Shown here one piece after another: positions 1-5,819 of a stretch of DNA of 6,154 nt. The DNA comes from Bacillota bacterium (GTDB lineage Bacteria > Bacillota > UBA994): positions 1 to 6,154 of the forward strand of contig QLUC01000093.1 in NCBI GenBank assembly GCA_018725275.1, written 5' to 3'. Within the stretch, counting starts at the first letter, position 1. The number at the start of each line of letters is the position of its first letter. The translations under genes were made by a program, and so were the position numbers. Under the pieces are notes generated by a model that was not told the origin of the DNA, made no database searches, and saw nothing but the letters and a program-made list of their open reading frames with translations.

Positions 1-77
1 CGCCTAAAGTGTCTTGACTGCTCGTCTGCATTGTTCAGTTTTCAAGGCTCAAGTTTTTGCCGTTGTTTGCGGCGACG
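1..77 (-). other. 5' leader of an rRNA operon (partial), with boxB-like hairpin and boxA-like motif
   Basis: Downstream of the promoter the minus strand contains a small hairpin (GCCG/CGGC arms at 73-70 and 62-59). The motif GAGCCTTGAAAACTGAACA follows at about 50-32. The CTTGAAAACTGAACA string is typical of Firmicutes sequences preceding 16S or 23S rRNA and resembles the boxA antitermination element. A hairpin followed by boxA is the order known for rrn leaders. No mature rRNA sequence is reached inside the window, so whether 16S or another stable RNA follows is inferred. Confidence 0.65.
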
Positions 78-83
78 TTTGTA

Positions 84-112
84 ATCATACCACGCTCAAT
101 CTACTTCGTCAA
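84..112 (-). promoter_or_regulatory. Probable rRNA operon promoter (sigma-A type)
   Basis: Read on the minus strand there is a -35 box TTGACG (112-107), a 17-base spacer and a -10 box TATGAT (89-84). Each box has one mismatch to the vegetative consensus. AT-rich sequence just upstream (about 113-135) could act as an UP element. Downstream, the sequence resembles a Firmicutes rRNA leader, so this is most likely the promoter of an rRNA operon (16S first) running off the left edge. The boxes are seen directly; the rRNA assignment is inferred from the leader and from synteny. Confidence 0.75.
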
Positions 113-225
113 CAAGCAATTTAATGTCATTTTCTTGCAGAACCGATTGCTCTGTAGTGGATACTGGCTCGCTTGAGGACGCTCCGTTACTATAGCATGA
201 CTTCTTCCTCAGATGCAAGCGTTTC

Positions 226-234
226 TGTTATGAT
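226..234 (+). promoter_or_regulatory. Candidate extended -10 promoter of the amidohydrolase gene
   Basis: TG-T-TATGAT at 226-234 fits an extended -10 element. No good -35 box is seen 17 bases upstream. Transcription would start near 241, giving a leader of about 20 bases before the ATG at 263. If correct, it excludes the longer in-frame start at 173. Bases 113-225 between this element and the divergent rrn promoter hold nothing else I can recognise. Confidence 0.4.
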
Positions 235-262
235 AAGCACAGAGAATTTAAGGAGGTTAGGT

Positions 263-1453
263 ATGTCGCCATTACTCGCCCAAGCGCAGGCTTTAGCGCC
301 GGAGATCGTATCTATAAGAAGAGATCTGCACAAAAACCCGGAACTGGGTTTTGCGGAGCATCGCACCGCGCAATTGGTCGCCGATTACTTGACCAAACTA
401 GGGCTTGTCCCGCGAATAATGGCCAACACTGGCGTTGTCGCCACTATCAGCGGCACCAGACCCGGCAAGACCATTGCCTTACGTGCCGATATGGATGCTC
501 TGCCGATCACCGAGCAGGCGGACCATGAGTACGTATCTACCACCACCGGCCTCATGCATGCCTGCGGCCACGATGGCCATACCGCCATCCTCTTGGGTGC
601 AGCCAAGTTACTGGCCACGAACAATGATTTTCCGGGGAATGTGAAGCTCATCTTCCAACCGGCTGAGGAAGGGCCCGGGGGAGCCATGCCCCTCATTAGC
701 GAGGGAGTCCTAGAAAATCCCACCGTGGATGCGATTTTTGGCCTCCACCTAGGCACCTTTGTGGTGCATGCCGGTCAAATTGCCCTGCGCGAAGGCCCGG
801 TGTGTGCGGCCCCTGACACCATCACCATTGTCGTGCGCGGCAAGGGCGGACACGGCGCGCATCCCCATCTCTCGGTAGATGCGGTGGTCGCCGCCGGCCA
901 TGTCATAGTCGCTCTGCAGACGATCGTGAGTCGAGAAATTGACCCTCTATCAGCAGTGGTCTTAAGTCTGGGAACTATCAATGGGGGTTACCGCGAAAAT
1001 GTCATTGCCGATGAGGTTATCATCAAGGGTACCGTGCGCACCCTGTCCCCCGAAATACGCGCCACCATGCCTATGCGCATTGAGCGCGTCATCAGGGGAA
1101 CGTGCGAGAGCCTGCGCGCCGAATACACATTCTCTTACGAGATGGGTTACCCCGTCCTCATCAATGACCGCGACATGACCAACCTGGTCGAAAAGGTAAG
1201 CCAAAGAGTCCTCGGACCAGAAAACACCCTGCGCGCTACCCATCCTTCGATGGGCGGCGAGGACTTTAGCTACTTTGCCGAAAGGGTGCCCGCCTGTTTC
1301 TTTTACCTAGGGGCCTTAAACGCCGAGAAGGGCTGCCACTACCCCATTCATCATCCCAAATTCAACTTTGACGAGGATGCCATACCGGTCGGCATGGCCA
1401 TGCTCGCCGAAATATGTCTTGAGTATCTACAGGTCAACGCAACACATGCGTAA
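263..1453 (+). CDS. M20D-family amidohydrolase (N-acyl-amino acid / hippurate hydrolase type)
   Basis: This is a 396-residue metal-dependent cytoplasmic hydrolase that probably cleaves amide bonds of N-acylated or N-benzoylated amino acids; its substrate cannot be told from sequence. ATG 263 is chosen because AAGGAGG (250-256) lies 6 bases upstream. The in-frame ATG at 173 has no such site and would add 30 atypical residues. Motifs in order are RRDLHKNPELGF (about 19-30), RADMDALPI (74-82), HACGHDGH (99-106, metal ligands C101 and H103), FQPAEEG (131-137, catalytic and metal glutamates E135/E136), GLHL (H162), GKGGHGAHPH (193-202, dimerisation lid domain), GGEDFSYF (331-338) and a terminal HHP (363-365, last metal histidine). 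Length and motif set are complete for the family. There is no signal peptide. The gene is convergent with the dnaX-recR-yaaL operon, overlaps the bofA-like remnant tail to tail, and diverges from the rrn promoter, so it appears monocistronic and foreign to the surrounding conserved block. Confidence 0.93.
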   Translation: MSPLLAQAQALAPEIVSIRRDLHKNPELGFAEHRTAQLVADYLTKLGLVPRIMANTGVVATISGTRPGKTIALRADMDALPITEQADHEYVSTTTGLMHACGHDGHTAILLGAAKLLATNNDFPGNVKLIFQPAEEGPGGAMPLISEGVLENPTVDAIFGLHLGTFVVHAGQIALREGPVCAAPDTITIVVRGKGGHGAHPHLSVDAVVAAGHVIVALQTIVSREIDPLSAVVLSLGTINGGYRENVIADEVIIKGTVRTLSPEIRATMPMRIERVIRGTCESLRAEYTFSYEMGYPVLINDRDMTNLVEKVSQRVLGPENTLRATHPSMGGEDFSYFAERVPACFFYLGALNAEKGCHYPIHHPKFNFDEDAIPVGMAMLAEICLEYLQVNATHA

Positions 1454-1614
1454 CCCCCACCAGTACAAAGGCCCAAGCATGCAGCCATACCAGCCAATCT
1501 CAACAGGTACTTCACGGGCACTACCAAGGCTCTAGCCACCATGTACGCCAAAACCACCAAAAAAAGTCCGGCAATGACTGTGTTTACATTAAGAAAATCT
1601 CCCCACTGGCTTAT
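1351..1614 (-). pseudogene. bofA: BofA-like membrane protein remnant (start codon AUA, C-terminal half missing)
   Basis: Directly after yaaL an open frame encodes SQWGDFLNVNTVIAGL, then a hydrophobic helix (FLVVLAYMVARALVV) and PVKYLLRLAGMAACLGL. This resembles the first membrane helix and the K/R-P-x-K linker of BofA, the small membrane protein that controls pro-sigma-K processing in the forespore. Its position after yaaL is where bofA sits in B. subtilis. An ideal Shine-Dalgarno sequence (AAGGAGGAGGGG, 1632-1621) overlaps the yaaL stop, but the codon at the right distance is ATA (1614-1612). No ATG, GTG or TTG occurs in frame until TTG at 1560. The expected second helix with its N-P-x-T-A and L-G-x-P-G motifs is absent. 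After about base 1453 the frame is simply antisense to the amidohydrolase, ending at 1351. I infer a decayed, truncated gene; a short functional peptide started at AUA or TTG 1560 remains possible. BofA identity is moderate because the match is short. Confidence 0.5.
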
Positions 1615-1630
1615 ATACTCCCCCTCCTCC

Positions 1631-1927
1631 TTAAAGCTTATTCGCAGGAGTTAGGAGGCATGCTGATGAGTTTAGGCCTTGACTACGAGCCTGTTTGAGC
1701 AAGTACATGTAGCGCTTTTCCGCCGCTTGACTGACATATACGGCATGGTCAATTAGGTCTGGTTCAGAAACATGGTCAAAATACTGCTGCGCGGCCAACC
1801 ACTCTTTATGGGCATTGTCAATCAGGGCGAGCATATCAGCGGTCGATTTTTCATCGTCCGACATACTCGCCCCACCAATGCCATTCCCTAGCGTATTTAT
1901 CATATTGACAAGAAAATTGTTTGGCAC
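1631..1927 (-). CDS. yaaL: YaaL-like DUF2508 family protein
   Basis: This small soluble protein of 98 residues has unknown function. The core from about 31 to 81 (ADMLALIDNAHKEW..., DHVSEPDLIDHAVYV, AAEKRYMYLLKQAR) fits the DUF2508 pattern: an acidic start, an aromatic-rich helix, a DLIDHAVY segment and a Y-x-Y-L-L-K-x-A-R helix. It lies directly downstream of recR, as yaaL does in B. subtilis. The GTG start at 1927 is chosen because AAGGAGGG lies about 6 bases upstream. This gives roughly 20 extra N-terminal residues compared with the usual ~75-residue members, so an internal ATG at residue 22 is a weaker alternative. The ribosome-binding site lies in a hairpin (see 1928-1972), so its translation may be damped. 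The stop codon overlaps the Shine-Dalgarno of the following bofA-like frame, which suggests translational coupling. Confidence 0.85.
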   Translation of the reverse strand: MPNNFLVNMINTLGNGIGGASMSDDEKSTADMLALIDNAHKEWLAAQQYFDHVSEPDLIDHAVYVSQAAEKRYMYLLKQARSQGLNSSACLLTPANKL

Positions 1928-1972
1928 GGCAAACCCTCCTTCGCCTTTCTAGAAGGAGTATTGCCTTTTTTT
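1928..1972. terminator. Hairpin masking the yaaL ribosome-binding site on the minus strand; terminator-like on the plus strand
   Basis: Two nested stems can form: GGCAA/TTGCC (1928-1932 with 1961-1965) and CTCCTT/AAGGAG (1936-1941 with 1953-1958), with a loop of about 11 bases. On the plus strand the structure is followed by seven Ts (1966-1972), the form of an intrinsic terminator. It could stop amidohydrolase read-through, although bulges between the stems make it imperfect. On the minus strand the same arms pair the yaaL Shine-Dalgarno with an upstream anti-Shine-Dalgarno and place the GTG start just outside the stem. Arms and T-run are seen directly; both functions are inferred. Confidence 0.55.
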
Positions 1973-1991
1973 ATTGTATGCATTCTATGTT

Positions 1992-2591
1992 CTATACTTC
2001 GCGGCGGTTTTCTATGGCCCGGGCTAAGGTCAACTCGTCGGCGTATTCCAGATCGCCGCCGACAGGTAGACCATGCGCCAAGCGCGTCACCTTAATTGCT
2101 AGGGGTTTTATCAGGCGTGCCAAGTACAGGGCAGTGGCTTCCCCTTCGATGTTGGGGTTAGTGGCCAGAATAATTTCTCTGACGGTGCCTCCCTCTAGGC
2201 GCGATAGTAGTTCGCGTATTTTAAGCTCTTCTGGGCCGATGCCATCCATCGGTGAGATCGCCCCATGCAAGACATGGTAGAGGCCACGAAAGTCATGCGT
2301 GCGCTCAATGGCCGCCACATCACGCGGGTCCTGGACAACGCACAGCAGTTCTTCCTTCCTCCCGGACTGTTGGCACAAGGGGCACAGTCCTCCAACGGCC
2401 AAGTTGAAGCACTTCCGGCAGTAGCCCACCTTATCCTTCGCTTCGGCAATGGCCGTAACCAGCTCCGTTACCTGTGCTTTATTACGCGACAATAGATAGA
2501 AGGCTAGGCGTTGCGCTGTCTTGGGCCCGATACCGGGCAGACGGGCCAGCTCCGCGATCAATTTGAGAATCGGCTGAGGGTAACTATGCAC
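1992..2591 (-). CDS. recR: Recombination mediator protein RecR
   Basis: RecR works with RecF and RecO to load RecA onto SSB-coated single-stranded DNA at gaps in recombinational repair. The 199-residue protein has the full family architecture: an N-terminal helix-hairpin-helix (LARLPGIGPKTAQRLAF, 15-31), a four-cysteine zinc finger (C58, C61, C70, C73), a Toprim domain (CVVQDPRDVAAIE, about 84-96, to LATNPNIEGEAT, 142-153) and the C-terminal Walker-B-like LPVGGDLEYADELTL (175-189). The Toprim position often given as glutamate is Q87 here; from memory B. subtilis RecR has VVQDP too, so I do not read it as loss of function. The start is GTG 2591, just after the ebfC stop. No purine-rich Shine-Dalgarno precedes it, so translation is probably coupled to ebfC. 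Length is normal. Confidence 0.97.
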   Translation of the reverse strand: MHSYPQPILKLIAELARLPGIGPKTAQRLAFYLLSRNKAQVTELVTAIAEAKDKVGYCRKCFNLAVGGLCPLCQQSGRKEELLCVVQDPRDVAAIERTHDFRGLYHVLHGAISPMDGIGPEELKIRELLSRLEGGTVREIILATNPNIEGEATALYLARLIKPLAIKVTRLAHGLPVGGDLEYADELTLARAIENRREV

Positions 2592-2597
2592 GAGGCA

Positions 2598-2912
2598 CTA
2601 AAAGAGGCCAGGTGGCAACTTTAGCCCCGACGTCACCTTGCCCATTTCCGCATTGACCATCTCCTCCGATTTGCGCAAGGCCTCGTTAACAGCGATAATA
2701 ATTAAATCCTGGAGCATCTCGATGTCACTTTGGTCCAGAGCCTCGGGATTAATTACAATTTCCTTGACTAGTTTGCCTCCGGTCACCACTGCCTTGACCA
2801 TGCCGCCACCTGCACTGGCTTCAATGGTGCGCTCGTTAAGCTCTTCCTGCATTTTGAGCATACGCTCCTGCATTTTTTGGGCGGCCTTCATCATGTCCTT
2901 CATATTTCCCAT
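2598..2912 (-). CDS. ebfC: YbaB/EbfC family nucleoid-associated DNA-binding protein
   Basis: This 104-residue homodimeric DNA-binding protein belongs to the family long linked to dnaX and recR (yaaK in B. subtilis, ybaB in E. coli). It is thought to coat DNA and affect nucleoid organisation or expression. Visible features are the methionine- and glutamine-rich N-terminal helix (MKDMMKAAQKMQERMLKMQEEL, here split as residues 4-14 and 15-25), the glycine turn ASAGGGMVKAVVTGGK (33-48), the strand KEIVINPEAL, and the C-terminal helix DLIIIAVNEALRKSEEM. It ends in the common LKLPPGLF tail. The ATG at 2912 has GAGGGGG about 7 bases upstream and lies 17 bases after the dnaX stop, consistent with one operon. 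Confidence 0.95.
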   Translation of the reverse strand: MGNMKDMMKAAQKMQERMLKMQEELNERTIEASAGGGMVKAVVTGGKLVKEIVINPEALDQSDIEMLQDLIIIAVNEALRKSEEMVNAEMGKVTSGLKLPPGLF

Positions 2913-2929
2913 GTATATTCCCCCTCGTA

Positions 2930-4513
2930 CTAATTGTCTTCTACTATGGTGCCCTGAAATATCTCGAGCACCTGCTTTATCTGCTCCTCGTGCTGCAAGG
3001 GTGCTGTGTTGGGCTCGCTACCTGGCATTTTAATCTGCACCTCTACGGCCATATTCATGACTTTGGCGAAAGCTAGTGCCACTTGCTCGAGTTCACTAGC
3101 CGCGTTCAAACGTTTAAAGGTGTGCACATTGTTATCTTTCATCTGCAAGATGACGATATTCCCCTCCATGCGCAGCGGCGTGACCGCACCGAGGGTCGCC
3201 CCAGTAAGTGGAGCTTTTTGTTTGACGATCTTTAAAACATCTGGCCAAGCCCTAAGCAGTAAGGCTACGCTCCCGCTGGCGGTTGTGCTCACCGGCAGCG
3301 GCTCAACTTCTGTCTGCTTTACGGGTACAGGCTTCTTGCGAGTGATATTTTCTGGGCGTTCGGGGCTACTCTCATTGGTCACGGGTTCTTCTCTTGCTGG
3401 GAGAGAACCCGTCTTACCGGTCATGATGCCGGACTGCTTCAAAAACATCACTTCTAGACTGAGTTGTTGGTGTGCTCCATAACGGAGTTCGCTTTCGGTG
3501 GTTAAGGCCGACTCAATTACCGGGGCGATACTTGACCCCATGGCCTTGGCTATGGTCGCGAATGACGCGACTTGGACGGGCTCATAGCCAAGGTCGACTA
3601 GCAAGGGTGGAGAATGCGCCGCTAACAGGAGGAGGCGCAGAGTGGCAATGTAGGAGGAAAGAAGTTGCTGCGCTTCGCGCCCACGTAAGATTTCTTCGTT
3701 CAGCTCTGCCAAAACCACCGCCAAATCACCCTTGGTCAAAGCCTCTAAGAGACGCAAGAAAGTCTCCGTCGGCACTCTCCCGGTCACATTCTCTACATGC
3801 TCCAAGTCGATGCGCCCACCTTGCCCGATGTGCGCTATGCACTGCTCAAGTATGCCCAAAGCATCGCGCATGGCCCCACCGGCCTGGATAGAAATGAGTC
3901 GTCTGGCGGGAATGGCGATCTCGACTCCCTTAGCAGTGGCCACTTGACTAATTCGCTCGCCAATGGCCTCGGCCTGGATACGGCGAAAATCAAAGCGCTG
4001 GCAGCGCGAGATGATGGTTGCGGGCAATTTGTGGGGTTCGGTGGTGGCCAGAACAAACAGCACATGAGATGGTGGCTCCTCGAGAGTCTTGAGCAAGGCA
4101 TTAAAAGCCTCGGGCGTCAGCATATGTACTTCATCGATTATGTAGACCTTGTAGCGCGATTTGCTTGGAGCATACTTGACGTTTTCCCTAAGTTCGCGAA
4201 TTTCATCGATGCCCCGATTCGAAGCGGCATCGATTTCAAAAACATCTAGGCTGGTGTTTTGCCCAATGCCCACACACGACGAGCAGGCCAGGCAGGGCTC
4301 GGGCGTTATCCCCACCTCACAATTGACAGCGCGCGCGAAAATCTTGGCGACGCTGGTCTTGCCTGTGCCGCGAGGGCCTGCAAAAAGCAAGGCATGTGGT
4401 ACGCGACCCGCCTTAAGCATGTTAGTTAACGTCCTCTTTACATGTTCCTGACCAACCACGTCGGCTAGCGTTGTCGGACGCCACTCGCGATACAATGTCT
4501 GGTATGCCAACGC
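2930..4513 (-). CDS. dnaX: DNA polymerase III subunit gamma/tau
   Basis: DnaX is the ATPase of the clamp loader that places the beta sliding clamp on primed DNA and, as tau, holds polymerase cores to the helicase. The TTG start at 4513 is chosen because GGGAGGTG lies about 7 bases upstream and it gives the canonical (M)AYQTLYREWRP beginning; 527 residues. Visible features are Walker A GPRGTGKTS (46-54, K52), the DnaX zinc module CX8CX2CX2C (C65, C74, C77, C80), Walker B YIIDEVHML (124-132), sensor-1 region LATTEPHKLPAT and the SRC arginine-finger motif (169-171). The collar domain follows to about residue 370. A proline/glutamate-rich linker (PERPENITRKKPVPVKQTEV) joins it to a C-terminal tau-type domain (LLLRAWPDVLKIVKQKAP). 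It is the first protein gene of the operon, following the SRP RNA terminator. No frameshift signal for a separate gamma form was seen. Confidence 0.97.
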   Translation of the reverse strand, partial: ALAYQTLYREWRPTTLADVVGQEHVKRTLTNMLKAGRVPHALLFAGPRGTGKTSVAKIFARAVNCEVGITPEPCLACSSCVGIGQNTSLDVFEIDAASNRGIDEIRELRENVKYAPSKSRYKVYIIDEVHMLTPEAFNALLKTLEEPPSHVLFVLATTEPHKLPATIISRCQRFDFRRIQAEAIGERISQVATAKGVEIAIPARRLISIQAGGAMRDALGILEQCIAHIGQGGRIDLEHVENVTGRVPTETFLRLLEALTKGDLAVVLAELNEEILRGREAQQLLSSYIATLRLLLLAAHSPPLLVDLGYEPVQVASFATIAKAMGSSIAPVIESALTTESELRYGAHQQLSLEVMFLKQSGIMTGKTGSLPAREEPVTNESSPERPENITRKKPVPVKQTEVEPLPVSTTASGSVALLLRAWPDVLKIVKQKAPLTGATLGAVTPLRMEGNIVILQMKDNNVHTFKRLNAASELEQVALAFAKVMNMAVEVQIKMPGSEPNTAPLQHEEQIKQVLEIFQGTIVEDN

Positions 4514-4541
4514 CACACCTCCCAACAATCTTTAGCACCCT

Positions 4542-4547
4542 TTTATA
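4542..4547 (-). promoter_or_regulatory. Weak candidate -10 element for the dnaX operon
   Basis: TATAAA on the minus strand (4547-4542), within an AT-rich stretch between the SRP RNA terminator and the dnaX ribosome-binding site, could be a -10 box. No recognisable -35 box lies 16-18 bases upstream, so this is tentative. The operon might also depend on read-through from the SRP RNA unit. Confidence 0.25.
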
Positions 4548-4583
4548 TTTCCCACCGGCTTAGGAATTCCCTGCTTAGTTACG

Positions 4584-4609
4584 AAAAAGCCGGGACATAA
4601 TGTCCCGGC
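4584..4609 (-). terminator. Rho-independent terminator of the SRP RNA
   Basis: On the minus strand a GC-rich perfect inverted repeat (GCCGGGACA/TGTCCCGGC, 4609-4589, loop of about 3 bases) is followed at once by five Ts (4588-4584). It begins 11 bases after the 3' end of the SRP RNA closing stem and precedes dnaX, so it separates the RNA gene from the protein operon, fully or partly. Confidence 0.9.
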
Positions 4610-4619
4610 CACAATAAAT

Positions 4620-4886
4620 GGCCGCGCCCTGTCTTCGACAATCACTTCCGGTTGTAACCAAAGCAGTTAGCTCGAAGCAGGCTACCCGACGGCACACAAA
4701 AGTGTCCACTTACCGCTGCTTCCTTCCGGACCTGACGGGGTTCATGAATTTTTGTTGCGTCGGACCCACTTGTCAACACCACTTACTAAGGGCAAACACC
4801 ACAAATGAAGGCCTCAAAACAGGCTTCTGCCCTGCTACAGCGGATTGCAGGTTCAGGGCACCGCTAACTCCCCGCATAGCGCGGCC
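4620..4886 (-). ncRNA. scr: Signal recognition particle RNA (large, Alu-domain type; scRNA)
   Basis: This RNA binds Ffh and targets nascent membrane and secreted proteins to FtsY and the Sec translocon. The 5' and 3' ends pair perfectly (GGCCGCGC at 4886-4879 with GCGCGGCC at 4627-4620), giving 267 nucleotides, close to the ~271 of B. subtilis scRNA. The 5' part carries the Alu-domain signature (AGCGGTGCCCTGAACCTGC and AGCAGGGC). The middle carries the strongly conserved helix-8 segment GTCAGGTCCGGAAGGAAGCA, with the GGAA tetraloop at 4727-4724, followed by GCGGTAAGTGGACAC. A terminator follows it and dnaX lies downstream, the usual Firmicutes arrangement. The exact mature ends are estimated from the closing stem; a few bases of processing either way are possible. 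Confidence 0.95.
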
Positions 4887-4910
4887 AAAGCAAAACATTC
4901 GGTTTGCACA

Positions 4911-4939
4911 ATTGTGCATCCTAAAGCGAACAAAGTCAA
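4911..4939 (-). promoter_or_regulatory. SRP RNA promoter with palindrome over the -10 box
   Basis: Minus-strand -35 TTGACT (4939-4934), a 17-base spacer and -10 CACAAT (4916-4911) predict a start near 4904, about 18 bases before the SRP RNA closing stem. A 14-base perfect palindrome, TGCACAATTGTGCA (4905-4918), covers the -10 box and could be chance or an operator. The -35 box starts only 13 bases after the tupA stop codon. Confidence 0.65.
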
Positions 4940-4952
4940 GTTGAAAAATTAT

Positions 4953-5774
4953 CTATCTCCCGGTAGCCGCTGGGAAGAACAATGGCTCGCCATGTTTTTC
5001 TACCCCGAATTCTTCGATAACCTTTTGGGCTTGGGGCGAGAGCATAAACCTAACGAAGCGAGCCGCCCCTCTGGCGTTGACCTTGGGAAAGCGCTCCGGG
5101 TTTACCTGCATGACATGGTAGGGGTTCATGAGCGCGGGGTCCCCCACCACTAATATCTCTAGCGTTAAATTGGCGCGGTGGGCGAGAAAAGTGCCGCGAT
5201 CAGTCAGCACATAGGCCTGTCGTTCCTCGGCGATCGACAAGGTCTGGCCCATGCCGGTTCCCGACTCAATGTACCATTGCCCGGCTGGCACTACGGCTAC
5301 CTGCGCCCAGAGGGCTAATTCTTTTTTGTGGGTTCCGGAGTCGTCGCCCCGGCTGACGAAGGGACTCTGTTTTTCGGCAATGCTCCTTAAAGCCGCCCCT
5401 GCATCGCCACCGCCGCGCACCCCGGCCGGGTCAGCCTTTGGACCGAGAATGACAAAGTCATTGTACATGACGTACTGACGGTTGATGGCTGCTCCGCTCG
5501 CGACAAGCTTTTGCTCTGCTTCCGGGGAGTGCACCAAGAGGACATCGGCTTCGCCCCGCTCGCCCATGGCCAAGGCCTTGCCCGTGCCTACGGACACGGT
5601 CTGAACGGTAATCCCTGTTTCCTTTTCAAACAGAGGAATTAGGACTTCCAGTAGGCCGGAGTCCACCGTGCTGGTCGTGGTTGCTAAAATAAGCGGCTGT
5701 CGCGGGGCGCAGGCCGTGAGCGAAACCACCAGCAGTAGCACGGCAAGTAGCGGTACAACGATTTTTTTGACCAT
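4953..5774 (-). CDS. tupA: Tungstate-type ABC transporter substrate-binding lipoprotein (TupA family)
   Basis: This is an extracellular oxyanion-binding protein, probably capturing tungstate (possibly molybdate) for a TupBC transporter. The 273-residue product has a lipoprotein signal: MVKK, a hydrophobic core, and lipobox LTAC with C22 as lipidated residue. After it come the TupA hallmark ATTTSTVDSGLL (31-42), SVGTGKA (61-67), a segment ending SRGDDSGTHKKE (141-152), SGTGMGQTL (171-179) and NPYHVMQVNP (217-226), the usual anion-binding loops. The ATG at 5774 is preferred because AGGAGG (5788-5783) lies 8 bases upstream; an in-frame TTG at 5780 is too close to it. Permease and ATPase genes, which normally follow, are absent: the SRP RNA promoter starts 13 bases after the stop. 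No clear terminator separates the two. A CRP/FNR-like palindrome lies 30 bases upstream of the start. Family assignment is strong; metal choice is inferred. Confidence 0.9.
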   Translation of the reverse strand: MVKKIVVPLLAVLLLVVSLTACAPRQPLILATTTSTVDSGLLEVLIPLFEKETGITVQTVSVGTGKALAMGERGEADVLLVHSPEAEQKLVASGAAINRQYVMYNDFVILGPKADPAGVRGGGDAGAALRSIAEKQSPFVSRGDDSGTHKKELALWAQVAVVPAGQWYIESGTGMGQTLSIAEERQAYVLTDRGTFLAHRANLTLEILVVGDPALMNPYHVMQVNPERFPKVNARGAARFVRFMLSPQAQKVIEEFGVEKHGEPLFFPAATGR

Positions 5775-5803
5775 AATCAAAACCTCCTCTTTCTCGTGTT
5801 AAA

Positions 5804-5819
5804 TGTGAAGCATCTCACA
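5804..5819. promoter_or_regulatory. CRP/FNR-family-like operator palindrome
   Basis: TGTGA-N6-TCACA (5804-5808 and 5815-5819) matches the core spacing and arms of a CRP-type binding site exactly, with AAA on one flank. It lies between tupA and the divergent gene at 5911. A second half-site, TTCACAAGG, occurs at 5885-5893. No convincing -35/-10 pair was found for either gene in 5775-5910, so activation or repression cannot be told. Function is inferred from motif only. Confidence 0.45.

Noticed and set aside
173..262. Upstream in-frame ATG giving a 30-residue longer amidohydrolase
   Set aside because: It has no ribosome-binding site, the extra residues do not resemble the family, and a perfect AAGGAGG precedes the ATG at 263.
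263..1453. Mobile element around the amidohydrolase gene
   Set aside because: No transposase, terminal inverted repeats or target-site duplications were seen at either border.
2325..2345. Glutamine at a Toprim glutamate position in RecR (Q87)
   Set aside because: From memory B. subtilis RecR carries the same VVQDP sequence, so it is an ordinary variant.
3130..3380. Programmed frameshift site in dnaX producing a gamma form
   Set aside because: No A-AAA-AAG-type slippery heptamer in the correct frame was seen; an AAAAAG run near 3215 is out of register and lacks the heptamer pattern.
3472..4249. Several 70-150 codon plus-strand frames opposite dnaX
   Set aside because: They are shadow frames of the DnaX ATPase coding sequence, without ribosome-binding sites or recognisable domains.
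4618..4944. Open frame of 108 codons on the plus strand
   Set aside because: It is antisense to the SRP RNA and its length comes from that structured RNA, not from coding constraint.
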